A stretch of DNA of 64,000 nt, taken from assembly GCF_900115055.1 (NCBI RefSeq), contig NZ_FOVD01000002.1, positions 310,001 through 374,000 of the forward strand, given 5' to 3'. The notes beneath the pieces were generated by a model that was not told where the DNA came from, did not search any database, and saw only the letters and a program-made list of their open reading frames with translations. The stretch comes from Chryseobacterium oleae (lineage in GTDB: Bacteria; Bacteroidota; Bacteroidia; Flavobacteriales; Weeksellaceae). Below, in pieces: positions 17,766 to 26,542 of this stretch. The first letter of the stretch is position 1. Each line of letters opens with the position of its first letter. The position numbers and the translations under genes are program-made.

Positions 17766-19197
17766 AAATATAGGGTATGGAATGGCGGTATTGAGCTTAG
17801 TGTCATGCACCGTTCCAAAAATGACGGAACTGAAAAAAGCGCAGACACTTCCGGATGAAGTGATAAAAACTGAAAACACTTCAGATGCAGACCGTTTTCA
17901 GCAGATTAATCTCAAAGCCTATTTTACAGATCCATATCTGCTGGATCTTTTTGAGAAGGTGGTAAAAGCCAATCCCGATTTCCAGATTGCGCAGCAGCGG
18001 GTTGAAATTGCCAACAGTTTTCTGCAGCGTTCAAAGATGGATTTGCTGCCCTCTCTTGAAATAGGAGCTTCGGCTTCAGGTGACCGATATGGGAAATATA
18101 CGATGGAAGGTGTGGGAAATTATGATACGAATCTTTCGCCCAACATTACAGAAGATCAGAAGATTAACCGTGATTTCACCCCGAATTACTGGCTGGGAGC
18201 AAGAAGCAGCTGGGAAATAGATGCCTGGGGAAGACTTAAGAATAAAAAACTGGCAGCTCAGAAAAAATATCTGGCATCTACGGAAGGACTTCTGCTGCTA
18301 CAGGTAGAGCTGTTTACAGATATTGCTAACCTCTATTATCAGTTGGTTGCACTGGACAATCGGCTGGCGATTTATCAGAAAAACTATAATCTTCAGCAGA
18401 GAGCTTTCGAAATTGTACTGGCTCAAAGAGAAGTTGGAAAAGCAACAGAGTTGGCCGTTCAGCAGTTTAAAGCACAGAATAATAACTGGCTGGCTGAAAT
18501 TGAACATATAAAAGTGGAGATTGTAACAGTGGAACAGGCTATCACAACATTGACAGGCAGTTACGGCGGTGGAGTCAAACGCGGAAACTTACTGATGCCT
18601 ACCAATATGGACATTCTGAATACAACCATTAATGTAGAATCCGTAATTCATTCAAGGCCTGATGTCGCCGCGAATTATTATGTACTGGAAGCTTCTCAGG
18701 CTGATGCTAAGGCGGCAAGAGCTGCTTTTTATCCGAAGATCGATCTTGGGGCCAGTTTTGGGCTGAATTCTTTTTCGGCCGGAAATTTCTTCAGGCCCAG
18801 TTCTCTGGCGGGGCAGCTGCTGGGTGGATTAATGGTGCCTGTTTTTAATAAAGGACAGTTGAAACATGATTTTAAAGTCGCGGGAAAAGAGCAGGAGATT
18901 GCTTTTCTCAATTATCAGAAGAGCATTACCACGGCATTTAATGAACTTCAGTCTATTCTGAAACAGACGAAGATCTATGAAAGGATGCTCCAGCTGAAAT
19001 CTGAAGAAGTAGGTTTTCTGGACCGAGGTGTGGAAGTTTCCAATGATCTGTACCTGACGGGATATGCCAATTATTTTGAACTGATTAATTCTCAGAAAAG
19101 CAAACTGACCGCTGAGCTGGATCTTCTCCAGTTTCAGCATCAGAATACCAGGAATAATGTCTTGCTGTTTAAAGCATTAGGCGGAAAACTGGATTAA
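17746..19197 (+). CDS. TolC-family outer-membrane efflux lipoprotein
   Basis: 483 residues if begun at the ATG at 17746, which gives a signal peptide ending in the lipobox SLVSC. The gene overlaps the pump stop by 20 bases, so translation is probably coupled. Two OEP repeats are visible, each with a long helical hairpin; SRPDVAANYYVLEASQADAKAAR-type text (about residues 300-322) and GSYGGGVKRG are typical of the NodT group. Forms the outer-membrane channel of the efflux complex. Confidence 0.92.
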   Translation: MERSNLRNIGYGMAVLSLVSCTVPKMTELKKAQTLPDEVIKTENTSDADRFQQINLKAYFTDPYLLDLFEKVVKANPDFQIAQQRVEIANSFLQRSKMDLLPSLEIGASASGDRYGKYTMEGVGNYDTNLSPNITEDQKINRDFTPNYWLGARSSWEIDAWGRLKNKKLAAQKKYLASTEGLLLLQVELFTDIANLYYQLVALDNRLAIYQKNYNLQQRAFEIVLAQREVGKATELAVQQFKAQNNNWLAEIEHIKVEIVTVEQAITTLTGSYGGGVKRGNLLMPTNMDILNTTINVESVIHSRPDVAANYYVLEASQADAKAARAAFYPKIDLGASFGLNSFSAGNFFRPSSLAGQLLGGLMVPVFNKGQLKHDFKVAGKEQEIAFLNYQKSITTAFNELQSILKQTKIYERMLQLKSEEVGFLDRGVEVSNDLYLTGYANYFELINSQKSKLTAELDLLQFQHQNTRNNVLLFKALGGKLD

Positions 19198-19217
19198 TTT
19201 TTACTTTTTTTTACGAT

Positions 19218-19250
19218 GAAAGCCGCCCCCTGAGGGCGGCTTTCTTTATT
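19218..19250 (+). terminator. Terminator of the RND operon
   Basis: GC-rich stem GAAAGCCGCCC / GGGCGGCTTTC followed by a T-rich run. An A/T-rich flank on the other side could also serve the convergent cold-shock gene. Confidence 0.9.
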
Positions 19251-19309
19251 GTTTCACAAAATCCGTCATTCAACAGATTTGTTATAGTAAAGCTAAACTA
19301 AAGCTTTGA

Positions 19310-19738
19310 TTATTTAACCAACTCGATGTTAACTGCAGAGAAGCCTTTCGGAGATTTTTCTTTCTCGAAAGATACTTTATTCCCCTTTTTTACAGGGTGT
19401 GCACAACTGTTGTTGTGGAAGAAAACATTTTCCTTACTGTTATCTTCAGTAATGAAACCGTATCCTTTTTCACTGTGGAAAGTAATGATACCTGTCTTTC
19501 TGATGTCTTCCGCAATAATCGGAGCTGCACCAAGCTGAATCTCATCAATGTTTACTTCCAGTCTTTCTCTGTCTTCAGGAGGTGTAGAAGTCAATCTTCC
19601 GAATTCATCTACATACATAAAAACGTCTTCCGCTCCTTTGTTGTTGTTCGTTTTACGATCTTCGCGTCTCAGCGCTTTTTCTTTTTGCTTTTGAATTTTT
19701 TTCTTGAAATTTTCTTTTTTAGAAAAAGAGTCTGCCAT
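19310..19738 (-). CDS. Cold-shock domain protein with basic N-terminal extension
   Basis: 142 residues. The C-terminal cold-shock domain (about 78-142) has the RNA-binding motifs KGYGFI and VFFHN. The first 50 residues are strongly Lys/Arg/Glu-rich and probably form a basic helix; the middle (DEFGRLTSTPPED) is conserved in flavobacterial relatives. It should bind single-stranded RNA or DNA as a chaperone. An approximately 250-base untranslated leader precedes it; that leader shares blocks with the one upstream of the DEAD-box helicase gene at 28072-29193. Confidence 0.88.
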   Translation of the reverse strand: MADSFSKKENFKKKIQKQKEKALRREDRKTNNNKGAEDVFMYVDEFGRLTSTPPEDRERLEVNIDEIQLGAAPIIAEDIRKTGIITFHSEKGYGFITEDNSKENVFFHNNSCAHPVKKGNKVSFEKEKSPKGFSAVNIELVK

Positions 19739-19899
19739 AAATTATTCTAGTATTTAATTTTATATTGTAATATTTGTCTACCTGATCTGCCATATGCTAT
19801 GAGAGCCTGCAGTCGTCCGTCTGTACTTCTTTGTGAAACGAAACGTCGAAAGCAGTTTTGTTTTGGCCGTTCATCAGTAAAAGAAGTGATTTTTTAAAA

Positions 19900-20043
19900 A
19901 ATGAGGCGTCTGAAAAAGCGGGAACTGAAAAGAAAGAATTTCTATACTATAACAGAGGGCAAAGGCAGCGGCCTATTAATTAATATACAAATATACGACA
20001 ATTAACTGAATAAACCTATTTTAAATCATTGATTATCAAAAAT
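19900..20043 (-). promoter_or_regulatory. Shared cold-shock leader element, copy A (promoter plus 5' UTR)
   Basis: Minus-strand control region of the cold-shock gene. Reading towards the gene: block ATTGATTATCAAAAAT (20028-20043 on plus), block AACTGAATAA (20004-20013), -7 box TATATTTG (19988-19995, minus), then a transcribed block whose plus text runs CTATAACAGAGGGCAAAGG to GGCCT (19947-19974), and two CTTTT(T)CAG-type blocks towards 19905. The same blocks in the same order and nearly the same spacing occur at 29505-29652, upstream of the DEAD-box helicase gene. Confidence 0.65.
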
Positions 20044-20555
20044 GTATTTTGGCTGCCATAGCTGGATATCATTCACTTCATCCTATTATATATAGAATAA
20101 AAGTAAGTTTGGGTGGGAATTAATAAGATTAATAGCATGAGACACAGATATTGCTATTGTACCGTGATTTTTAATAACTTCTTCATTCAGCGTTCAGATT
20201 AAAATCAAAAAATCCCCAGCAAGCCGGGGATTATGAAAAATAATATATTATAAAAATGAAGTGGTGTATAATACGGTTAACAGAGCTGCAAATGCTGTGC
20301 CTAAAAATCACTTATTTTGGATTTTTATTGAAAAAATGTTGAATTTCAGGGCTTTTGAAAGGTGTATCCTGTTGGTACGTAATGTGATATATCCTTAGCG
20401 TGGTATCTAAAAAAATAATGATTTTTAAAATTAATTCACATTTTATCACTGCTTATGTACGAAATTCTGAATTTATTACAGCTTCCGAAAGATTCACCAT
20501 GATGAATTGAATGCTATTGTCCATCTTTGTTTGATAACATTTAAAAAAAAATACA
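20044..20555. other. Gene-free gap upstream of the SDR gene
   Basis: No ORF with coding character. A hairpin AATCCCC/GGGGATT (20211-20232) is preceded on plus by AAAATCAAAA, so it would act as a terminator only for minus-strand transcription, but no minus-strand gene lies upstream of it. It may end a small unannotated RNA or be a remnant. Confidence 0.35.
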
Positions 20556-21311
20556 ATGTCAACACAAGATGTCAAAGGAAAAGTCGTATTAATTGCCGGA
20601 GGTGGCAAAAATTTAGGAGGACTGCTGAGCAGAGGTTTTGCGGCAAAAGGCGCAAAGCTGGCCATTCATTATAACAGCGAAAGTTCCAGAGCAGACAGTG
20701 AGAAAACGCTGGCAGAGGTTCAGGCTCTTGGAGCAGAAGCTTTTTTGTTTCAGGGAGACCTAACGAAAGTAGATAATATAACCAAGCTTTTTGATGAAGC
20801 GGTTTCAAAATTCGGAGGAATTGATATTGCGATCAATACCGTAGGAATGGTATTGAAAAAGCCTTTTGCAGAAACAACGGAAGAGGAATATGATACCATG
20901 TTCAACGTCAATTCAAAATCAGCCTATTTCTTTCTTCAGGAAGCCGGTAAAAAACTGAATGACAACGGTAAAATCTGTACCATTGTTACTTCTCTGTTAG
21001 CAGCTTACACAGGTTTATATTCTACCTATGCTGGCGCAAAAGCTCCGGTAGAACATTTCACAAGAGCAGCTTCTAAAGAATTTGGAGAAAGAGGAATTTC
21101 TGTAACGGCAGTAGCGCCAGGCCCGATGGATACACCTTTCTTTTACGGACAGGAATCTGAGGATGCAGTAGCCTATCACAAATCTGCTTCTGCATTGGGA
21201 GGACTTACTGATATTAAAGATATCGCTCCGCTGGTTGAATTTCTGGTAACAGAAGGCTGGTGGATCACAGGTCAGACGATCTTTGCAAATGGTGGCTATA
21301 CAACAAGATAA
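20556..21311 (+). CDS. SDR-family oxidoreductase
   Basis: 251 residues, classical short-chain dehydrogenase fold. The N-terminal cofactor motif is GGGKNLGG (TGxxxGxG variant), and the catalytic Tyr-x-x-x-Lys is in STYAGAKAPVEH. APGPMDTPFF follows at the usual place. It should reduce or oxidise a carbonyl/alcohol with NAD(P)H. Substrate unknown. No operon partner; the DoxX-like gene is 177 bases downstream beyond a repeat-like stretch. Confidence 0.88.
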   Translation: MSTQDVKGKVVLIAGGGKNLGGLLSRGFAAKGAKLAIHYNSESSRADSEKTLAEVQALGAEAFLFQGDLTKVDNITKLFDEAVSKFGGIDIAINTVGMVLKKPFAETTEEEYDTMFNVNSKSAYFFLQEAGKKLNDNGKICTIVTSLLAAYTGLYSTYAGAKAPVEHFTRAASKEFGERGISVTAVAPGPMDTPFFYGQESEDAVAYHKSASALGGLTDIKDIAPLVEFLVTEGWWITGQTIFANGGYTTR

Positions 21312-21425
21312 TTAAGTTGGGAAGCTGGGAGAGGGAAGATAGAAGTTATGAAAGCCGACTCTTATAAGTGTAAGGCCCACCAGTAACTTTCATCCTCCCT
21401 CCTCCGGCTTCCTTTCCTTTATATA
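21312..21425. repeat. Purine-rich dispersed repeat, copy 1
   Basis: GGGAAGCTGGGAGAGGGAAGA, ending in AGTTATG, is followed by the near-complement CATCCTCCCTCCTCCGGCTTCC, so the element is a loose inverted repeat. A related inverted copy lies at about 26440-26525. Confidence 0.45.
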
Positions 21426-21488
21426 CACTTTTAAGCCGTTGATACGCAGCGATTCCCATTCTTTTCAGTGATTTTTTAACTTGGATTC

Positions 21489-21884
21489 ATGAAAAAGAAC
21501 TTCTATATCCGTTCCGCTTTATCGGTTATTTTACTGATGCACAGCGTGGTCTCTATTTTCAGTGGTGACGTCAATGATTTTGGGCGCCTTTATCTGGATG
21601 CTATAGGTTTCAGTCCTTTCGGGATTTATCTGGCCTGGGCTGTTAAACTCATTCATCTTTTTTCTGTATTTCTGATCTGGTCAGACCGATGGGTAAAAGT
21701 AGTGTCTATCCTTAATATGTTCATTTTAACCTTAGGAATTTATTTTTTACACTGGCAAAATGGCTGGTATGTGGTAGGTGGTGGAGCCAACGGAATAGAG
21801 TTCAATGTACTACTGATATGCTGCTTTTTACAGCTGTTTTTCACAGAGTATCATTCTGGAAAAATACAGAAACGCAGTTCGTAG
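21489..21884 (+). CDS. DoxX-like small membrane protein
   Basis: 131 residues with four predicted membrane helices (about 7-24, 42-62, 72-90, 103-120). Organisation and the opening SALSVILLMHSVVSIFSG fit DoxX-like proteins, several of which take part in redox or sulfur-stress systems. Function not known. It precedes the two-component pair by 82 bases. Confidence 0.65.
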   Translation: MKKNFYIRSALSVILLMHSVVSIFSGDVNDFGRLYLDAIGFSPFGIYLAWAVKLIHLFSVFLIWSDRWVKVVSILNMFILTLGIYFLHWQNGWYVVGGGANGIEFNVLLICCFLQLFFTEYHSGKIQKRSS

Positions 21885-21966
21885 ACCGTTGCTTCGGGTT
21901 AACCCGGTCATATTTTTATTTTCCATGGAAAGATGGTATTTTGCATAGTAAAACCTACTACGCCTG

Positions 21967-23037
21967 ATGCCTGACAGAAAATCAAAATTATATGTCCATC
22001 TGCTTTTTTGGATCCTGTATTATATGCTGGAAGTTTATCTGGACTTTTACTGGTCGAGATATCAGTTTCCTGATGCAGAATGGCAGACCAGACTTCAGAA
22101 TACCATTCTTCTGGAACTGGGGTATCTTATGATTAAAATGCCCCTGGCGTATGCGTTGCTGTATGTGTATGAGAAAACGGGAATTAAGAAATTCCTCAGT
22201 TATATCCTCTATGGTCTTATTATCGTTGCTGCTGTTCTGGTTCACAGATTTTTCACCCATTATATTATTTACCCCCAGATTTATGGGGTTGCAGAAACGT
22301 TGGATGGAAAGAAGAAGTCCGGATTTATCAACGGATTGGTGGCATTCAATTCTTTTATGGACCTGATTTTCATGGCGGGCCTGATCTTTGGGGTAGAAAT
22401 TACCCGGCAGAAAAACCTTCTGAAAGAACAAATCTCAAAGCTGAAATCCGAAAAACTGGATCAGGAACTGACCATGCTGAAAGCCCAGATCAATCCTCAT
22501 TTTCTGTTCAATACCCTCAACAATATCTATGGAATGGCCCTTAAAAAAGCAGATGAGACACCTGATGTGATTTTGCAGCTTTCCAAGGTGATGCGGTATA
22601 ATATTTATGAAGCAGCCGAACGCTATATTTCGATTGATAAAGATGTAGAAAATATCAAAGATTTCCTCCAGATTCAGCAAATCCGGCATCATGATTTAAT
22701 GATCCGTTTTAATGAAGAGATTGATCATCCTTCGCAGGAAATTTCGCCTCTTATTTTGATCCAGTTTGTAGAAAATGCCTTTAAACATGGGGTTTCTGAA
22801 ACTTTGGGTGAAAGTTTTATTCATATTGATATTCAGCTTAAAAATGGAGTGCTCCATTACCATATTGAGAATTCAAAAGAAGAAAAACCTCACGGAAATT
22901 CCACAAAAATAGGACTGAAAAATATCCGCAGACAGCTTGAACTGCTTTATCCAAAGCATATTCTTACCGTTGAAAGTACCAATGACCGTTATATTGTAAC
23001 CTTAATTATTGATCTCAATGACACATCCCGTTTCTAA
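21967..23037 (+). CDS. LytS-type sensor histidine kinase
   Basis: 356 residues. Four N-terminal membrane helices (about 8-140) are followed by a coiled linker and the His_kinase domain (PF06580 type) with the phosphoacceptor in INPHFLFNTLNNIYGMAL; the ATPase part has FVENAFKHGVSE (N-box) and IGLKNIRRQLELLY. It probably senses a membrane or envelope signal and phosphorylates the response regulator encoded by the overlapping next gene. Confidence 0.92.
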   Translation: MPDRKSKLYVHLLFWILYYMLEVYLDFYWSRYQFPDAEWQTRLQNTILLELGYLMIKMPLAYALLYVYEKTGIKKFLSYILYGLIIVAAVLVHRFFTHYIIYPQIYGVAETLDGKKKSGFINGLVAFNSFMDLIFMAGLIFGVEITRQKNLLKEQISKLKSEKLDQELTMLKAQINPHFLFNTLNNIYGMALKKADETPDVILQLSKVMRYNIYEAAERYISIDKDVENIKDFLQIQQIRHHDLMIRFNEEIDHPSQEISPLILIQFVENAFKHGVSETLGESFIHIDIQLKNGVLHYHIENSKEEKPHGNSTKIGLKNIRRQLELLYPKHILTVESTNDRYIVTLIIDLNDTSRF

Positions 23038-23719
23038 AAAATACAACTGCATCATCGTAGAAGATGAACCGATAGCCGCAGAGATCCTGGAAAATTTTGT
23101 TTCAAGGGATGAAGAGCTTCATTTGGTGGCCAAATGTTCCGATGCCGTCTATGCCGGAAGTCTTTTAAACAGACATGAAATTGACCTGATGTTTCTGGAT
23201 CTGCACCTTCCGGTGGTCAAAGGTTTTGATTTCCTTAAAAAACTGAAGAATCCGCCTCTTGTCATTGTAACGACCGCCTATCACCAGTATGCTGTGGAAG
23301 GATATGAGCTTGATATTGTGGATTATCTGATGAAACCTATACCGTACGACAGGTTTGTAAAGGCCGTTGAAAAGTTCAAATACCTGATGAATGCTGAAGA
23401 AGCTCTTTTGGAAGCTGCAGACCGCGAGCATATTTTCATCAGCAGCGGAAAAAAACAGATTAAGATCATCCTTCATGATATTTTCTTTATTGAAAGTTTA
23501 CGCGAATACATTCATATCCATACCAAAGCGGGAACAATTACCGTTAAAATGCCCATCAGTAGGATAGAAGAAAACCTGGATCCGAAAATGTTCATCAGAA
23601 TCCATAAATCTTATATTATCTCCAGATCCAAAATTGAAGTATGCTCTGCAAGCATGATACAGGTGAATGGCAAAAAGCTTCCGATTGGCAGGACCTATAA
23701 GCCTTCTATAGAGTTTTAG
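23018..23719 (+). CDS. LytTR-family response regulator
   Basis: 233 residues from the ATG at 23018, which overlaps the kinase stop by 20 bases. An N-terminal receiver domain (about 10-125) has the acidic pair EDEP, the phosphoacceptor Asp in LMFLDLHLP and Lys in YLMKPI. The C-terminal LytTR DNA-binding domain (about 135-233) has IFFIESLREYIHIHT and RIHKSYIIS. It forms a classic pair with the upstream kinase. Target genes unknown. Confidence 0.92.
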   Translation: MTHPVSKKYNCIIVEDEPIAAEILENFVSRDEELHLVAKCSDAVYAGSLLNRHEIDLMFLDLHLPVVKGFDFLKKLKNPPLVIVTTAYHQYAVEGYELDIVDYLMKPIPYDRFVKAVEKFKYLMNAEEALLEAADREHIFISSGKKQIKIILHDIFFIESLREYIHIHTKAGTITVKMPISRIEENLDPKMFIRIHKSYIISRSKIEVCSASMIQVNGKKLPIGRTYKPSIEF

Positions 23720-24110
23720 GCTGTTAGGTGAGAGGTAGCAGATGTTAGGCGGCAGGGTGTAGGGATTAGGGAATGTGTCGAATGTTGAAACTAGGGAGAA
23801 AGAATGTCAATGGTGAATTTTGCTTCGCAAGTGAATAGTCAGTTTATGGTGGATAATACGATTCAAAATCCAGAATCCAGAATATTTCTACGCTCTCAAT
23901 TGTCAATAGTGAATTTTTAAGTAGATGTAAAATATCAGAAATCAGATTTCTATATTGAGATTAAGGAAAGTGAAAGCCTCCCATTCGAAGACTGCATTAA
24001 TTAACTCATCACTCATAATTTATGACTCATCACTTTTCAAAATCCTCAAACTCTACCACTAATAGACCTCAATCCTTATTTGATAGCTGTTTCTTTTATT
24101 CTTCGCTTGT
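23720..24110. repeat. Dispersed repeat region, including inverted-pair copy 1 (23898-24053)
   Basis: No ORF. Text is built of recurring phrases. Positions 23898-24053 are the reverse complement, with mismatches, of 27455-27635; shared blocks include AAAGTGAAAGCCTCCCA, ACTCATCACTCA, AGTAGATGTAA and CTCAAACTC. A half-palindrome TTTTGCTTCGCAAGTGAAT at about 23818 recurs inverted near 61660. Confidence 0.75.
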
Positions 24111-24245
24111 TTTGTGCAATTTTAAACTGTTAAATAAATCAGATGAACTCACAGGAGTGAACAGGGATCTGAAGAAGAAAATGACCGATTGCAATAATTA
24201 GAATATATGTATGTGGATGTAGTATTCTCACTGAAGAATGCGGAT

Positions 24246-24275
24246 TGGCTTAATGACCTTAAGCCAATTTTTTTA
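24246..24275 (+). terminator. Plus-strand terminator without an obvious gene
   Basis: Stem ATTGGCTTAA / TTAAGCCAAT and seven T. The 135 bases before it (from about 24110) contain no ORF, so a short RNA is possible, or it is a leftover. Confidence 0.7.
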
Positions 24276-24293
24276 TGGGTCATAGGTAAAAAA

Positions 24294-24323
24294 CACCTCC
24301 GGAATCCATGGATTCCGGAGGCG
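24294..24323. terminator. Terminator of lgt (bidirectional hairpin)
   Basis: Near-perfect palindrome CCTCCGGAATCC / GGATTCCGGAGG flanked by A-run on one side and T-run on the other; serves lgt on the minus strand and possibly the plus strand. Confidence 0.85.
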
Positions 24324-24388
24324 TTTTAATTATATGTTTTTAGGATTAATCCGAGTTCCGGACACATCAATTTCCTGAGTAAGGTCGA

Positions 24389-25225
24389 TTAAGAAACTTT
24401 TATTTCTCTTCTCTCTTTGATGCTTTTAATAATAAAAAACAGTCCCAGAAACAGGAAAGGGATACTTAAAATCTGTCCCATATTCAGGCTCATTCCTCTT
24501 TCAAAATCCACCTGATCTACTTTTATAAATTCTACGAAGAATCTAACAATAAAAATAAGCAGGGTAGTGATTCCGAAATAGAAACCTTTTCCTACTTTAA
24601 AGATGTTTTTTGTATAAATGAAATACACGACAAGGAAGATGGTAAGGTAAGAAATCGCCTCATACAGCTGCGCAGGATGTCTCGGGATATTATCTACATG
24701 TCTGAATATAAACGCCCAGGGAGCATCAGAAGGGGTTCCAATAATCTCAGAATTCATCAGATTTCCAAGCCTGATAAATGCCCCGGCCAGAGGAGTTGCA
24801 ATAGCTATGACATCCAGAACGGTCATGAACTTAATCGAGAATTTTCTGGCATAAACCAGAAGCATAATGATCAGCCCGATTCCGCCACCATGGCTTGCCA
24901 GTCCGGCATATCCTGAAAAATGATACGCTCCGTCAGCTCCTTGTTGGATCGGAAGAAAAATTTCGATCGGATGTTGAGAATAATAATCGAAATCATAAAA
25001 CAGGCAGTGTCCTAATCTGGCGCCTACTAAAATGCCTATAAATGCATAAGAGAAAAGGGCTTCATGAGCCGGCTGGCTTAGATTTTCTTTTTTATAGATG
25101 GTTTTTAAGATCGTGTAGCATAAAACGAGCCCGGCAAGAAATAACATCCCGTAATATTTCAGAGGAAACCCGCCGATATTGAAAATTTCGGGACTTACAT
25201 CCCAGTTAACGTATAATAAATTCAT
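24389..25225 (-). CDS. lgt: Prolipoprotein diacylglyceryl transferase
   Basis: 278-residue inner-membrane protein with seven membrane helices. It transfers diacylglycerol from phosphatidylglycerol to the lipobox Cys, the first step of lipoprotein maturation. Visible signatures are LVGARLGHCLFYD, the SHGGGIG loop, the Lgt signature GAFIRLGNLMNSEIIGTPSD (about residues 147-166) and HPAQLYEA. Lipoproteins encoded in this window (GldD, efflux proteins and others) would be substrates. Monocistronic. Confidence 0.95.
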   Translation of the reverse strand: MNLLYVNWDVSPEIFNIGGFPLKYYGMLFLAGLVLCYTILKTIYKKENLSQPAHEALFSYAFIGILVGARLGHCLFYDFDYYSQHPIEIFLPIQQGADGAYHFSGYAGLASHGGGIGLIIMLLVYARKFSIKFMTVLDVIAIATPLAGAFIRLGNLMNSEIIGTPSDAPWAFIFRHVDNIPRHPAQLYEAISYLTIFLVVYFIYTKNIFKVGKGFYFGITTLLIFIVRFFVEFIKVDQVDFERGMSLNMGQILSIPFLFLGLFFIIKSIKERREIKVS

Positions 25226-25482
25226 TGATGATAATTGTAGAATTACTTTTTCGGGGACAAATATAGCAGGATATAGCCGTTTTTAAGGAATGGAAGCCAA
25301 ACTTTAGGATATTTTGGGGGAATATATCATGTTTTGCGGCAAGAAAGACGTAAATTTTTAATGTGAATTTAAGCAGAGATTCTGTTACAACTTATCTCAA
25401 TTGAGATACAGTTTCATGAGTTGGATTGCAGAACTTTGTCATAGCAAAATCTTCCTGTAACAACTGGAAATAACAAAAAATT

Positions 25483-26412
25483 ATGCAAACAATATTAGGA
25501 GCCAACGGACAGATTGGTGAAGAATTAGCAAGAGAACTGAAACGAAATTATACCTCAGATATCAGAATCGTGAGCAGAAAACCCGTTAAAGTAAATGATA
25601 CGGATATCCTGTTTGCGGCAGACCTTTCAAAGCGCGAAGAAGCTATCGAAGCTGTAAAAGGAAGTGAAATTGCCTATTTTACGCTAGGAATGCCAATGAA
25701 TACGGATTTATGGGAGAAACAGTTTGCAGTGATATTGAGAAATGTAATTGATGCCTGTAAGATCAACGGGACAAAACTGGTGTTTTTTGATAATACGTAT
25801 ATGTATCCTCAGGACAGCAGGGTTTTGACAGAGCAAACTCCTTTTGCACCTGTAGGAAAAAAGGGGAGAGTGAGACAGCAGATGGCTGAAATGCTTCTGA
25901 AAGAAATGGAAACCGGACAAATAGATGCCGTCATTTGCCGTGCTCCCGAATTTTATGGCCCCGGAAAAACGCAGAGCATTACCAATACTTTGGTTTTTAA
26001 TAATATCAAGGAGGACAAAAAACTGAAAGTTCCATTAAAAGACAATACTCTAAGAAGCCTGATCTGGACACCGGATGCCAGCAGAGCAACGGCCCTGATA
26101 GGAAATACACCGGACGCATTCGGGCAGACGTGGCATCTTCCGGTAGATGAAAATAAGCTTACCTATAAGCAGTTTATAGCCTTAGCCTCACAGGTTTATG
26201 GGAAGGAATTAAAATACGCTGTCATTCCGAAGTTTGTGTTTAAAATAGGTGCTGTTTTTAATGAAAATATGAAAGAACTTCAGGAACTCCTTCCAAGATA
26301 TGGGTACGACAATTTATTTGATGACTCAAAATTCAGACAACGATTCCCGGATTTTAAAGTGACTTCTTACCGACAGGGAATAGAACAGATCAAAGAAGAA
26401 CAGAAAAAATAG
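25483..26412 (+). CDS. NAD(P)-binding Rossmann-fold / NAD-dependent epimerase-like protein
   Basis: 309 residues. The opening ILGANGQIGEELAREL is a Rossmann GxxGxxG dinucleotide site. FFDNTYMYPQD and RAPEFYGPG occupy the positions of the atypical SDR active-site region; the Tyr-x-x-x-Lys pair is not classical, so catalysis is uncertain. Similar proteins are annotated as NAD-dependent epimerase/dehydratase or NmrA-like. It precedes an AraC-type regulator gene by 130 bases, suggesting the regulator controls it. Confidence 0.8.
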   Translation: MQTILGANGQIGEELARELKRNYTSDIRIVSRKPVKVNDTDILFAADLSKREEAIEAVKGSEIAYFTLGMPMNTDLWEKQFAVILRNVIDACKINGTKLVFFDNTYMYPQDSRVLTEQTPFAPVGKKGRVRQQMAEMLLKEMETGQIDAVICRAPEFYGPGKTQSITNTLVFNNIKEDKKLKVPLKDNTLRSLIWTPDASRATALIGNTPDAFGQTWHLPVDENKLTYKQFIALASQVYGKELKYAVIPKFVFKIGAVFNENMKELQELLPRYGYDNLFDDSKFRQRFPDFKVTSYRQGIEQIKEEQKK

Positions 26413-26429
26413 TAATTTTAAGGATGGAA

Positions 26430-26528
26430 ACTAGATTTGAAAAGTACCGGCTACCAAATTTAAAAGTAGGAATTGAAAAAAACGCCTACAGTAACTTCCC
26501 TCTTCCAGCTCCCATCTTCCTTACTCAT
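26430..26528. repeat. Purine-rich dispersed repeat, copy 2 (inverted)
   Basis: AACTTCCCTCTTCCAGCTCCCATCTTCC-type text at 26490-26520 is the reverse complement, with differences, of the element at 21318-21350. It lies just before the AraC-type gene and may carry part of its promoter region. Confidence 0.4.
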
Positions 26529-26542
26529 TAATTGAAAACCTC

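Noticed and set aside
20453..20665. Minus-strand ORF over the SDR start
   Set aside because: Low-complexity shadow in the opposite frame; the SDR start and cofactor motif explain this DNA.
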